A stretch of DNA of 32,082 nt from Candidatus Binataceae bacterium (GTDB lineage: Bacteria > Desulfobacterota > Binatia > Binatales > Binataceae). The position numbers and the translations under genes are program-made. Below are positions 14,099 to 23,591 of this stretch, piece after piece. A model generated the notes under the pieces. That model was not told the origin of the DNA and made no database searches. It worked only from the letters and a program-made list of their open reading frames with translations. Position 1 is the stretch's first letter. The number at the start of each line of letters is the position of its first letter. Location: contig DATJXN010000076.1 of the NCBI GenBank assembly GCA_035500095.1, positions 1 to 32,082 of the forward strand. Reading direction: 5' to 3'.

Positions 14099-15135
14099 CT
14101 GACGCTCAAGCCGCCCTTCGCGCCAAATCAGGCCGGTCTTCACCGGGACAATCCTCACCGGACCAATCCTCACCGAACCAATCTTCGGGCGCTCCGGCCG
14201 ATTCGTCCCCGCTGGAGACCGACGTTCCCCTCGCCTACTTGCGGCTCCTCGGTGAGCGCGTCCGCGACGCGCGGGCGCGGCACGGGATGACGCGCCGGAT
14301 GCTAGCGCATGACTGCGGCGTGTCGGAGCGCTACCTGGCGGAGCTCGAAAGCGGACGCGGCAACTTCTCGATCGTGCTGCTCCGCCGCGTGGCCGCGGCG
14401 ATCGACGTTCCGCTCGCCGACCTGGTGAGCGAAGATCTGCCGCCGGTCGAGTATGCGCTGGTCGCCGAACGGCTGCGCCGCCTCAAACCGGCCGAACTGA
14501 CGGAAGCGGCTGCGATCCTCGCCAAGCGATTTGGCGGCGACGCGCGACGGGCGCAGCGCATCGCGCTCATCGGACTCCGCGGCGCCGGCAAGAGCACGCT
14601 CGGCGCGCTGCTCGCGGAGCGTCTGGGCTGGGAATTCGTTGAGCTGAGCCGCGAAATCGAGCGCGAAGCCGCGGTCGGCGTGAACGAGATTTTCGATCTG
14701 TGGGGCCAGGCCGCGTATCGCCGCTACGAACGGCGCGCGCTCGAGCGCGTCGTGCTCACACGCTCGCGGGTGGTGATCGCGACCGGCGGCGGTCTGGTTT
14801 CCGAACTCGCCACCTTCGAACGCCTGCTGGAGGCGTGTTACACGGTCTGGCTGCAAGCCTCGCCCAACGATTACTGGGAACGCGTACTGCGCCAGGGCGA
14901 TTACCGGGTCAGCCACGGCGTCAGCGCGAAAGAGGCGCTGGCCGACATGCGGCGCATCCTCGCGCAGCGCGAGGCGCTCTACTCCAAGGCCGACGTCCGG
15001 CTCGATACCGGCGGCAAGACCCCGGCCCAATCGCTGCGCGAACTGGCTGCGCTGGTGCGCAAGGCGCGCGAACCCGGAGCGCGCGAGCGGCGAAATGCCG
15101 CGGCCTCCTCCGGGACGCTTAAGCGTGCAAAATGA
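14092..15135 (+). CDS. boxR: Transcriptional regulator BoxR (XRE HTH + shikimate-kinase-like domain)
   Basis: A 347-residue fusion. Residues about 47-113 form an XRE helix-turn-helix (LGERVRDARARHGMTRRMLA, then YLAELESGRGN). A linker follows, and residues about 155-330 resemble shikimate kinase with Walker A GLRGAGKST (161-169) and ATGGG. The shikimate-binding aspartate is replaced (Ser186), as expected of a sensor. This architecture is diagnostic of BzdR/BoxR, repressors released by benzoyl-CoA. It heads boxC and boxB. The ATG at 14092 lies inside a TATAAT-containing palindrome; if that is the promoter, translation must begin downstream, perhaps at a non-ATG codon (CTG 14212 or TTG 14239), because no other ATG precedes the HTH. 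Residues 16-30 are three SSPxQ repeats. Confidence 0.92.
   Translation: MHPDAQAALRAKSGRSSPGQSSPDQSSPNQSSGAPADSSPLETDVPLAYLRLLGERVRDARARHGMTRRMLAHDCGVSERYLAELESGRGNFSIVLLRRVAAAIDVPLADLVSEDLPPVEYALVAERLRRLKPAELTEAAAILAKRFGGDARRAQRIALIGLRGAGKSTLGALLAERLGWEFVELSREIEREAAVGVNEIFDLWGQAAYRRYERRALERVVLTRSRVVIATGGGLVSELATFERLLEACYTVWLQASPNDYWERVLRQGDYRVSHGVSAKEALADMRRILAQREALYSKADVRLDTGGKTPAQSLRELAALVRKAREPGARERRNAAASSGTLKRAK
14137..14181 (+). repeat. Three 15-base tandem repeats in the boxR N-terminal region
   Basis: Three adjacent 15-base units (14137-14151, 14152-14166, 14167-14181) differ by few bases and read in frame as SSPGQ, SSPDQ, SSPNQ, followed by SSG. If boxR starts at 14092 they form a disordered Ser/Pro/Gln linker before the helix-turn-helix; if translation starts later they are part of the leader RNA. 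Confidence 0.7.
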
Positions 15136-15138
15136 GCC

Positions 15139-15172
15139 TTGACTTAAGTGCGGCCGCATGAATTATATTGCA
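15139..15172 (+). promoter_or_regulatory. Probable boxCB promoter with BoxR-site-like sequence
   Basis: TTGACT (15139-15144) and TATATT (15164-15169) are separated by 19 bases. TGAA-N6-TGCA (15159-15172) overlaps the -10, and its 18-base context matches the boxR palindrome at 12 of 18 positions. This predicts BoxR binding at the -10 of both promoters. The 111-base gap between boxR and boxC also carries a perfect palindrome TGCGGCCGCA (15149-15158) between the two boxes. Confidence 0.55.
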
Positions 15173-15246
15173 GGTGACGGGGGCCATGGATTCGCCCGCG
15201 AAAGGGCTAGCGACGTGCGATCGGAGCCGCGACCGGCAGCACGGTA

Positions 15247-16884
15247 ATGATGAACACGGCAGCGATGAAATCGATAAATTTCGAAACCCATCCGGACCGC
15301 TACCGGCATTGGAAACTCGAGACCGCGCGCGAGCACGCGCGGCTCACGATGAAGGTCGATGAGTCCGGCGGCCTTTTTCCGGGCTACGCGCTCAAGCTCA
15401 ACTCGTACGACCTCGGCGTGGATATCGAGCTTGCCGACGCCGTGACGCGCCTGCGCTTCGAGCATCCGGGCGTGAGCGTGGTCACGATCGACAGCGCCCT
15501 TGAGGGGATGTTTTGCGCGGGCGCCAACATCTTCATGCTTGCCCACGCCGATCACGGCTTCAAGGTCAACTTCTGCAAGTTCACCAACGAGACCCGCCTC
15601 GCGATTGAGGACGCGGCCGCCAACAGCGGGCAGCATTACGTGGCCGCGCTCAACGGCACTTGCAGCGGCGGCGGCTACGAACTGGCACTCGCTTGCGAGG
15701 AGATAATCCTGGTGGACGACCGGCGCTCGGCAGTGAGCCTGCCCGAGATCGCGTTTCTCGGCGTTCTGCCGGGGACCGGCGGCCTCACCCGGCTCGTCGA
15801 CAAGCGCAAGGTGCGCCGCGACCTCGCCGACGTCTTCGCCACGCTGGCCGAGGGAGTGCGGGGCGAGCGCGCGGTCAAATGGGGTCTGGTTGACGCGGTC
15901 GCGCCGCGCTCGCGCTTCAACGAGGCGGTGGCGGAGCGCGTCGCGGCGCTGATCGATCCGGAGCGTGCTGGACGCGCGGGTGTCACGCTGGACGCACTCG
16001 CGCCCGCCGAGGGCGGGAACGAAATCCGCTATCGGCATCTCACGCTGCGCCTCAATCCAGCCGAGCGCCTGGCCGAACTGCTTATCCAAGGGCCCGAAAG
16101 CGTGCCCGCGATTCCGCCCGAGGCGACCGCGCCCGGCGCGGAGTTCTATCCGCTTCGGCTTTTTCGTGAAATCGACGACGCGTTGCTGCGCCTGCGCTTC
16201 AACTATCCGGAAATCGGGCTCGTGCTGATCAAATCCGCGGGCGACCTCGGGCGGGTGGCCGAAATGGACCGCGCGCTATGGGAGCATCGTGGCGACTGGT
16301 TCATCAACGAAACGCTGCTTCTGATGAAACGCGCGCTGAAGCGGCTCGATCTGACCGCCAAAAGCTTTTTCGCGATCGTCGAGCCGGGCTCATGCTTCGC
16401 TGGTTCGATCTTCGAGCTCGCGCTCGCCGCCGACCGTATCTACATGAAGTCCAGCGCCGGCGCGCGGATCGCGACCGGGGCGCTGAACGCGGGCGCGCTT
16501 GCGATGCACAACGGCCTGAGCCGCCTTGCCACGCGTTTCATCGCCGACCCCGCGCGCGCTGCGGCGCTCGCCGCCGGAGGAACCTTCGACGCCGAGGCGG
16601 CCCCGGAGGTCGGACTCGTGACCGCCGCGCCCGACGAGCTGGATTGGGAGGAGGAGCTGCGCCTCGCGGTAAGCGAACGGCTTTCGCTCTCGCCCGATGC
16701 ACTCACCGGCATGGAGGCAAGCATCCGGTTCGCCGGACCGGAGACGATGGAGACGCGGATTTTCGGACGGCTCTCTGCCTGGCAGAACTGGATCTTTCAG
16801 CGCCCCAACGCGACCGGCGAGCATGGCGCGCTCAAGCTTTACGGCCAGCCACAAAGCCCGCAGTTCGATTACCGGCGCACCTGA
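15247..16884 (+). CDS. boxC: Benzoyl-CoA-dihydrodiol lyase / 2,3-epoxybenzoyl-CoA dihydrolase BoxC
   Basis: A 545-residue crotonase-superfamily enzyme (family length about 550) that opens the ring of 2,3-epoxybenzoyl-CoA, releasing formate and 3,4-dehydroadipyl-CoA semialdehyde. Family landmarks: FETHPDRYRHWKLE, GYALKLNSYDLGVDIEL, FCAGANIFML, NFCKFTNETR, NGTCSGGGYELALACEE and LPEIAFLGVLPGTGG. It has two crotonase-like halves, the second being degenerate (LKRLDLTAKSFFAIVEPGSC). ATG at 15247 is followed by ATG at 15250; no strong ribosome-binding site precedes either, and Met7 (15265) is also possible. Its gene lies between boxR and boxB (45-base gap) and is likely co-transcribed with boxB from the promoter at 15139. 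Confidence 0.96.
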   Translation: MMNTAAMKSINFETHPDRYRHWKLETAREHARLTMKVDESGGLFPGYALKLNSYDLGVDIELADAVTRLRFEHPGVSVVTIDSALEGMFCAGANIFMLAHADHGFKVNFCKFTNETRLAIEDAAANSGQHYVAALNGTCSGGGYELALACEEIILVDDRRSAVSLPEIAFLGVLPGTGGLTRLVDKRKVRRDLADVFATLAEGVRGERAVKWGLVDAVAPRSRFNEAVAERVAALIDPERAGRAGVTLDALAPAEGGNEIRYRHLTLRLNPAERLAELLIQGPESVPAIPPEATAPGAEFYPLRLFREIDDALLRLRFNYPEIGLVLIKSAGDLGRVAEMDRALWEHRGDWFINETLLLMKRALKRLDLTAKSFFAIVEPGSCFAGSIFELALAADRIYMKSSAGARIATGALNAGALAMHNGLSRLATRFIADPARAAALAAGGTFDAEAAPEVGLVTAAPDELDWEEELRLAVSERLSLSPDALTGMEASIRFAGPETMETRIFGRLSAWQNWIFQRPNATGEHGALKLYGQPQSPQFDYRRT

Positions 16885-16929
16885 ACCCAACGCGCGCCGC
16901 TCGCGTGGCGCGCCGGAGCTTTATTTGCG

Positions 16930-18327
<1,398 letters not shown>

Positions 18328-18344
18328 CGGCGCGCACCGCGCCG
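18328..18344. terminator. Possible shared hairpin between convergent boxB and ligase genes
   Basis: CGGCGCG-CAC-CGCGCCG is a perfect 7-base-pair, all-GC hairpin directly after the boxB stop and 4 bases before the convergent ligase stop. The 21-base gap consists almost entirely of it. There is no T-run, so a Rho-independent role is uncertain. Confidence 0.4.
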
Positions 18345-18348
18345 CGGG

Positions 18349-19959
18349 TTAGCCGCGGTCGCGCAGCGCGCGGCGCAGGATCTTGCCGTTGGCGGTCTTG
18401 GGCAGCTCCGCCATGAATTCGATTCGCTGCGGCACCTTGTAGGGCGCGATCACGGCGCGCACGTGATTGCGAATCTCCTCGGCCAGCGCCTCTGACGGCG
18501 CGTATCCGGCACGCAGCGCGAGGAAACCTTTGATGGTCGCGCCGATCTGCGCGTCGGGAATCCCCACCACGGCTGCCTCCAGCACCGCCGGATGCTCGAG
18601 CAGTGCGGACTCGACTTCCTTGGGCGAAACCAGGTACGCGCGGCTCTTGATCAAATCGTCGGCGCGCGAGACGTACCAGAAGTAACCGTCGGCGTCGACG
18701 TACGCGATGTCCTGCGTGTAGTACCATCCGCCGCGATTCACCGGGGCCCATCGCGCCGCCCCCTTGCGATAGCCGATGGTGAGCCCGGGGTGGTCGTTGC
18801 GGAGCACAAGATGGCCCGGCTCGCCGCGCTTGCGCTCGCCTCCCTGGTCGTCAAGAATCGCAGCCTCGTAGCCGCGGAGCGGCTTGCCCATCGAGCCCGG
18901 CCGAATTTCCATTCCGATCCGGTTGCTGATGAAAATGTGCGTCTCGGTCTGTCCGATGCCGTCGTAGATCGTCACGCCGAAGCGGCGGCGGAATTCATTA
19001 AAGGTGTCGGCGGGCAGCGCCTCGCCGGCGCTGACGCAGGCGCGCAGCGAACCGAGCCGGTAGCGCCCCTCCGTGTCGGGCAGCGCGAGCATCATCCGGT
19101 AGATCGTCGGCACCGCGGCGAAGATGGTCACGCGATGGCGCTCGATGGCTTCGAAAGCGGTCTCGGGCGTAAAACGGCCATGCGGCACCACGATCGCCGC
19201 CCCTTCCATCAGCGGATACAGGCATCCGGCGCCGAGCGGATACATGAACGACCAGTCCTGCGGCTGATAGCAGACGTCGTCCGCGCTCATCCGCACCATC
19301 TCGCGGTTGTACGGATCGCCCGCGCCGATCAGCCATCGATGGGCCTGCTGAACGCCCTTTGGATCGCCGGTGGTGCCGGAGGTATAGATAATGAACGCCG
19401 GCTGGTCGCGATGGGTCCGCACAGGCGCGAAGTCATCCGACGCGCCGGCCATCAGGCGCTCCCACGAAAGCGCGCGTTTGCCGTCAACCATCGCCGCTTC
19501 CGCGGCCGCATCCGTGCCTGCGAGTATCACGTGACGGAGCATCGGCGTGCGCGCGCTCACCGCCTCGATCGGGCCGACCATCTCGGGCGTCGAGACGGCG
19601 GCCACCGCGTCGCTGTTGAGCAGAATTTTCTCGACCTCGTGGTCGCGGAACAGGAAACTGGTCGGCGCGGGAATCGCGCCGGTTTTGATCGTGCCGAGTA
19701 TCGCGATTAGCGTCTGGAGACTGGTGCCGAGCCGCAGCATCACGTGATCGCCCGGGCCGACGCCGAGCGCCGACAGCGCATTTGCGAAGCGATTGGTGAG
19801 CACGCGCAGGTCGGCGAAGCTGTAGGTGCGGCCCTCGGCCCAGGCGGCGACGCGCGCGCCGCGGCCTTCCTCGACGTGGCGATCGACGACGTAGCTCGCG
19901 ATATTGAGTTCGTCGGGAATTTCGAGATAGGCGCGCGGGCCTGTCGGTTTGGAGGTCAT
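18349..19959 (-). CDS. AMP-forming acyl-CoA ligase, probable benzoate/aryl-acid-CoA ligase
   Basis: A 536-residue ANL-superfamily enzyme: P-loop YTSGTTGDPKG (192-202), adenine/acyl motif GIGQTET, hinge region TQDIAYVDADGYFWYVSRADD, and a C-terminal catalytic lysine in PKTANGKILRR. It activates a carboxylic acid with ATP to the acyl-CoA. The family includes benzoate-CoA ligase and medium-chain acyl-CoA synthetases. Convergence with boxB and the absence of another ligase make benzoate the natural guess, but the sequence alone does not fix it. The ATG at 19959 has AGG directly against it, so the ribosome-binding site is abnormal. Its leader holds a 9-base tandem repeat. A promoter candidate lies at 20127-20100. 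Divergent from the SGNH hydrolase. Confidence 0.88.
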   Translation of the reverse strand: MTSKPTGPRAYLEIPDELNIASYVVDRHVEEGRGARVAAWAEGRTYSFADLRVLTNRFANALSALGVGPGDHVMLRLGTSLQTLIAILGTIKTGAIPAPTSFLFRDHEVEKILLNSDAVAAVSTPEMVGPIEAVSARTPMLRHVILAGTDAAAEAAMVDGKRALSWERLMAGASDDFAPVRTHRDQPAFIIYTSGTTGDPKGVQQAHRWLIGAGDPYNREMVRMSADDVCYQPQDWSFMYPLGAGCLYPLMEGAAIVVPHGRFTPETAFEAIERHRVTIFAAVPTIYRMMLALPDTEGRYRLGSLRACVSAGEALPADTFNEFRRRFGVTIYDGIGQTETHIFISNRIGMEIRPGSMGKPLRGYEAAILDDQGGERKRGEPGHLVLRNDHPGLTIGYRKGAARWAPVNRGGWYYTQDIAYVDADGYFWYVSRADDLIKSRAYLVSPKEVESALLEHPAVLEAAVVGIPDAQIGATIKGFLALRAGYAPSEALAEEIRNHVRAVIAPYKVPQRIEFMAELPKTANGKILRRALRDRG

Positions 19960-19960
19960 C

Positions 19961-20014
19961 CTAATTTCGCTAATTTCGCTAATTTCGCTAATTTCGCCAA
20001 TTTCGCAGGTTTCG
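19961..20014. repeat. 9-base tandem repeat, 4 exact plus 2 degenerate copies
   Basis: CTAATTTCG is repeated four times exactly (19961-19996), then as CCAATTTCG (19997-20005) and CAGGTTTCG (20006-20014). It ends one base before the ligase ATG (minus strand), so it forms the last 54 bases of that gene's leader, where a ribosome-binding site would be expected. Units of this size are typical of slipped-strand expansion. A copy-number change would alter spacing without shifting the coding frame. Confidence 0.9.
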
Positions 20015-20099
20015 CCTGGAAATTGCGCTTTGCGGATTCCGTGCCGGCAGCTTTCTTCGAGCGGCGCGCTTCGCCCACTCCCATCGGTCTCGCGCCTAC

Positions 20100-20127
20100 G
20101 TTATGTTTACAGAGCGATTCTCGTCAA
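20100..20127 (-). promoter_or_regulatory. Candidate promoter of the acyl-CoA ligase gene
   Basis: Minus strand: TTGACG (20127-20122, one mismatch to TTGACA), 16 bases, CATAAC (20105-20100, 4 of 6 matches to TATAAT). The leader to the ATG at 19959 would be about 135 bases and contain the 9-base tandem repeat. No TGCA-type BoxR site was found in this leader. Confidence 0.4.
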
Positions 20128-20235
20128 CGAGACTGCTCGAACGCACGATTCATTTCTTCACTGCTTCATCTTTTCAGGTTGTCGCGAGACTGCGCCCAAA
20201 GAACTACATCCGAGACGACGCCCGAGATTATACCG

Positions 20236-21444
20236 ATGATTCATAAAGCGATGGGCACGGCGGCGCTGATCCTCTTCGGCGTCATCTGCGCCGCCGCGCT
20301 CGCCGAGGTCGGCGTGCGTATCGCCAACCATTTCTTTCCCTACTTTTACTGCTACGACGCAGCGCGCGGGTGGGGCCTGCGGCCGCATACGGCGGGCTAC
20401 TACCGCCGTGAAGGCGCCGCCTATGTCGAGATCAACGGCGCAGGCTTTCGCGGACCCGAGTTCGCGATTCCCAAACCGCCCGGCACGGTCCGTATCGCGG
20501 TGATCGGCGACTCTTACACCGAGGCCATGCAGGTGCCGTATGAAGATACGTTCGCCTCGGTCGCGGCGCACCGGCTCGCGCAATGCCCGTTGTTCAAGGG
20601 ACGGCGCGTCGAGGCGCTCAACTTCGGCGTTGACGGCTACGGCACCACGCAGGAACTGGTGACGCTGCGCGACAAAGTGTGGGCCTACCAGCCCGATATC
20701 GTGGTGCTCGCGATTTTCCTCGGCAACGACGTGCGCAACAACTCGGTCTCGCTCGAGCCCAACTTGTGCCGCCCCTTTTATCTCGAGGGCGACGGCAATC
20801 TCGTACCGGCGGGGCCCTTTGAGAGCTCGAATTCGTTTCGGCTGTGGTGCATGGCGCGCTTCGACTACCGGAAATCGGGTTTGTTCTCTCTGCTCGGCGG
20901 AGCCTGGACGATCCTGACCAGCCGCAATCAGCAACCGACGGCCGACCTGCCGGTCGAACGCGCGATCAATTACGACATCTACAAGCCGCCGACCCAGCAG
21001 GTATGGCGCGACGCATGGCAGCTCACCGACGATATGATCGCTGAAATGCATCGCGAGGTCGCCGGCCACGGCGCGGCGTTCCTGACTGTGACGCTCGATA
21101 CCAGCATCCAGGTATGGCCCGACGCCAGCGTGCGCGACAATTTCATGAAGCACATCGGCGTAAGCGACCTCTTCTATCCGGACCGCCGAATCGCCGCGCT
21201 CGGCGAGCGCGACGGCTTCGAGGTCCTGACCCTCGCCGAGCCGCTGTACCAGTACGCCGCGGCTCATCATGCCTTCCTCCATGGTTTCGCGAACAGCAAG
21301 ATCGGGTTTGGCCACTGGAACGTGGAGGGCCATCGCGTAGCCGGCGAGCTTATCGGCGAGCGGCTGTGCGCAATGGCCGAGGCCGGCAAGTGCGCGGGCT
21401 GCGCGGCCGGCCCCCGCGCGCGGTCCGCAGCGGCGCCGCGCTAG
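20236..21444 (+). CDS. Membrane-anchored SGNH/GDSL hydrolase
   Basis: A 402-residue protein. Residues about 6-24 are one membrane helix (GTAALILFGVICAAALAEVG), leaving the catalytic domain in the periplasm. Block I GDSYTEA gives nucleophile Ser93; GNDVRNN resembles block III; GHWNVEGHRVAGE near the C-terminus supplies the catalytic histidine. SGNH enzymes cleave or transfer ester groups such as acetate on polysaccharides or lipids; the substrate is unknown. A longer in-frame reading from 19744 would run through the ligase leader, whose tandem repeat would be translated as NFANFA; it is rejected. Starts ATG 20236 or ATG 20251, without a clear Shine-Dalgarno. Divergent from the acyl-CoA ligase. 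Confidence 0.85.
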   Translation: MIHKAMGTAALILFGVICAAALAEVGVRIANHFFPYFYCYDAARGWGLRPHTAGYYRREGAAYVEINGAGFRGPEFAIPKPPGTVRIAVIGDSYTEAMQVPYEDTFASVAAHRLAQCPLFKGRRVEALNFGVDGYGTTQELVTLRDKVWAYQPDIVVLAIFLGNDVRNNSVSLEPNLCRPFYLEGDGNLVPAGPFESSNSFRLWCMARFDYRKSGLFSLLGGAWTILTSRNQQPTADLPVERAINYDIYKPPTQQVWRDAWQLTDDMIAEMHREVAGHGAAFLTVTLDTSIQVWPDASVRDNFMKHIGVSDLFYPDRRIAALGERDGFEVLTLAEPLYQYAAAHHAFLHGFANSKIGFGHWNVEGHRVAGELIGERLCAMAEAGKCAGCAAGPRARSAAAPR

Positions 21445-21741
21445 CGGCACGCCCGCGGCTGCACGCCTCGCGCGCCGACGCGCACCGCGCTGGGGCGGCC
21501 TCATCCCGGTATCCCTGGAAGGCAGGTCGACTCACGGCAGCCCCCGCCCCGGCGAAACGATTGCTTTTTGCACGACCCGCGCTCATCGCGGTCTTCGAAT
21601 CGAAACCCGCCGATCACACATTTTTGCTCCTTCCGAAAGACGGTGTTCATCATCCGTTCAAACCGGATGGCTAGATTGGCGCGTCAGCGCGGGTCGTGTC
21701 GATTCGCGCGCTAACCAAACTCCAGGGAGGAGAAACTCACT
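21445..21741. other. Intergenic region before the phosphoesterase
   Basis: Just under 300 bases. The one clear structure is a 6-base-pair hairpin, CATCCG-N7-CGGATG (21651-21669), about 70 bases before the phosphoesterase ATG; no T-run. No promoter matching consensus and no Pho-box-like repeat was found. Small frames here have no support. Confidence 0.4.
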
Positions 21742-23424
21742 ATGCGAGGGACTAAACTGCTCGCGCGCAGCCTCTGCGTGCTCGCGATAGGTGCGCTCTG
21801 CGCGGGAGCCGCGGCGGCGGGCACGGCTGCGACTCCCATCCAGCACGTCGTGGTGATCTTTCAGGAAAATGTGTCCTTCGATCATTACTTCGCCAGCTAT
21901 CCCAACGCGGCCAACCCGGCGGGCGAGCCTCAGTTTTTCGCGCAACCCGGAACCCCCACGGTTAACGGACTGACCGGCGCGTTGCTGACCAACAATCCCA
22001 ACAAGAACAATTCGACCAACGTCCCCCAAATCAATCCGTTTCTTCTCGATCGCTCCCAGGCCTCGACTTGCGACCAGGATCACAATTATGGCGACGAGCA
22101 GCTGGCCTTCGATGGAGGAGTGATGGATCTGTTCCCGGCCAGCGTCGGCGTAGGGGAAAGCGCCTTTTGTCTCGACCAATATTCGTACGGAATGGGCAAT
22201 GCGATCGTCGAAGGCTACTTTGACGGTAACACCGTCACCGCGATGTGGAACTACGCGCAGAATTACGCGCTCAACGACAATTTCTACGGGACGACCTTCG
22301 GCCCGTCGACGCCCGGCGTGTTGAACCTGGTCGCGGGCACCACTTACCCGGCGACCGTCAGCGCGGCCTCCGCCAAAATCGCGAACCCCGTCGGCCTGAC
22401 CGGCACGCTCACCGGCGATCTGGATCCCGCCGGCGACGTTTGCTCGGGCTCGCCGACCATTCAGATGGGCGGACAGAATATCGGCAACCTGTTGAGCGCG
22501 CAGGGGTTAAGCTGGGGTTCGTTCATGGGCGGCTTCGACCTGACCATCACGAATCCGAATGGGACGACGGGATGCAAACGATCCAGTCCGGCAACCGCGG
22601 CCAACGACATCACGAATTTCCCCCCGCAGCCGGGCGATAATAACTTTACCGCCGACTACATTCCGCACCATGCCTTCTTCAATTATTGGTCGAGCACGGC
22701 GAACCCAACTCACGCCCGGCCTACCGTTGCGCCAAGCGAGTACGGCATGTTCAGCTCGACCGGTCCGGGAACGACCGACGCCGCCAACCACAACTATGAC
22801 ACCAACGACTTTTTCGCGGCGCTCAATGCGGGCAATCTGCCGGCGGTCAGCTTTCTCAAGGCGCCCGCCAACATGGACGGCCATGCGGGCTACTCCGATC
22901 CGCTGCTGGAGCAGGAATTCGTGGTTGATGTCATCAATGCGGTGGAGAGCTCGGATTTCTGGAGCAGCACGGCGGTGATAATCACCTGGGATGACTCCGA
23001 CGGCTGGTACGACCATCAGATGGGCCCGATCGTGAACCCTTCGGCCTGGACGCAGACTGCTTTTACCCCAACCTCGAACCGGCAGAACAGCGATCAGCTA
23101 AATGGTCTCGGCAAGTGCGGGAACGGCACGCCGCTCAACAACATCGAGGGCCGCTGCGGCTACGGTCCGCGAATCCCGATGCTGGTGATCTCGCCTTACG
23201 CCAAGACGAATTTCGTCGACCACACCTTGACCGACCAAAGCTCGATCATTCATTTCATCGAGGACAACTTCCTGGGCGGCCAGCGTATCGGCGGCGGTTC
23301 GTTCGACGCGATTTCGGGATCACTCGAGAATATGTTTGACTTCTCGCAGAAGGTGAACCCGGGTCATCGCCATCAGGTATTGCTCGATCCCTCGACCGGA
23401 TTGGTGACCGGCGGCCACAAGTAA
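21742..23424 (+). CDS. Secreted phosphoesterase (phospholipase C / AcpA acid phosphatase family)
   Basis: A 560-residue exported enzyme; GGGAGGAGA lies 8 bases before the ATG. Signal peptide about residues 1-26 (KLLARSLCVLAIGALCAGAAAA). The mature part begins with IQHVVVIFQENVSFDHYF, the hallmark of PF04185 phosphoesterases: Glu42-Asn43 bind metal. Later landmarks are DHNYGDEQLAFDGGVMDLF, a C-terminal ITWDDSDGWYDH with metal-binding aspartates and histidine, and RIPMLVISPYAK. Family members hydrolyse phosphatidylcholine, sphingomyelin or phosphomonoesters in the periplasm or outside the cell, often for phosphate supply; this substrate is not predictable. It stands alone and is followed by a strong terminator. 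Coding composition is richer in Asn and Thr than its neighbours, usual for secreted enzymes. Confidence 0.93.
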   Translation: MRGTKLLARSLCVLAIGALCAGAAAAGTAATPIQHVVVIFQENVSFDHYFASYPNAANPAGEPQFFAQPGTPTVNGLTGALLTNNPNKNNSTNVPQINPFLLDRSQASTCDQDHNYGDEQLAFDGGVMDLFPASVGVGESAFCLDQYSYGMGNAIVEGYFDGNTVTAMWNYAQNYALNDNFYGTTFGPSTPGVLNLVAGTTYPATVSAASAKIANPVGLTGTLTGDLDPAGDVCSGSPTIQMGGQNIGNLLSAQGLSWGSFMGGFDLTITNPNGTTGCKRSSPATAANDITNFPPQPGDNNFTADYIPHHAFFNYWSSTANPTHARPTVAPSEYGMFSSTGPGTTDAANHNYDTNDFFAALNAGNLPAVSFLKAPANMDGHAGYSDPLLEQEFVVDVINAVESSDFWSSTAVIITWDDSDGWYDHQMGPIVNPSAWTQTAFTPTSNRQNSDQLNGLGKCGNGTPLNNIEGRCGYGPRIPMLVISPYAKTNFVDHTLTDQSSIIHFIEDNFLGGQRIGGGSFDAISGSLENMFDFSQKVNPGHRHQVLLDPSTGLVTGGHK

Positions 23425-23449
23425 AGCAATCGTTTTGCGACATGACCCG

Positions 23450-23488
23450 GGCGGGCGCGTGCAACCCACGCGCCCGCCTCGTCATTTT
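23450..23488 (+). terminator. Intrinsic terminator of the phosphoesterase gene
   Basis: GGCGGGCGCGTG (23450-23461) pairs without mismatch with CACGCGCCCGCC (23467-23478) around the loop CAACC, followed after five bases by ATTTTCC. A 12-base-pair GC-rich stem of this kind 26 bases after a stop codon is a strong hairpin; the T-run is short, so termination may be partial. Confidence 0.8.
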
Positions 23489-23591
23489 CCTTCCCTCCGA
23501 GCCAGCCCAGTCGCCGGTAGAATAGAGAATTGTTCCGTCGGGATCGCGCATTGCCTTTACCCTCCGGACTCTGGTCGAATGATGCGCAATC

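Noticed and set aside
14082..14102. Six-codon frame (MQYNAS) with a GAGGT ribosome-binding site overlapping the boxR ATG
   Set aside because: Spacing is good, but the frame is too short to support and overlaps the operator palindrome; mentioned only as a complication for the boxR start.
19961..20014. Possible CRISPR-like or IS-end repeats
   Set aside because: Units are 9 bases and directly abutting, without spacers; they are a simple tandem repeat.
19744..20235. N-terminal extension of the SGNH hydrolase into the ligase gene
   Set aside because: It would translate the 9-base tandem repeat and the antisense of the ligase N-terminus before an obvious membrane-anchor start at 20236.
20158..21504. 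448-codon frame antisense to the SGNH hydrolase
   Set aside because: Extends past the hydrolase only because of high GC; no domain and no ribosome-binding site.
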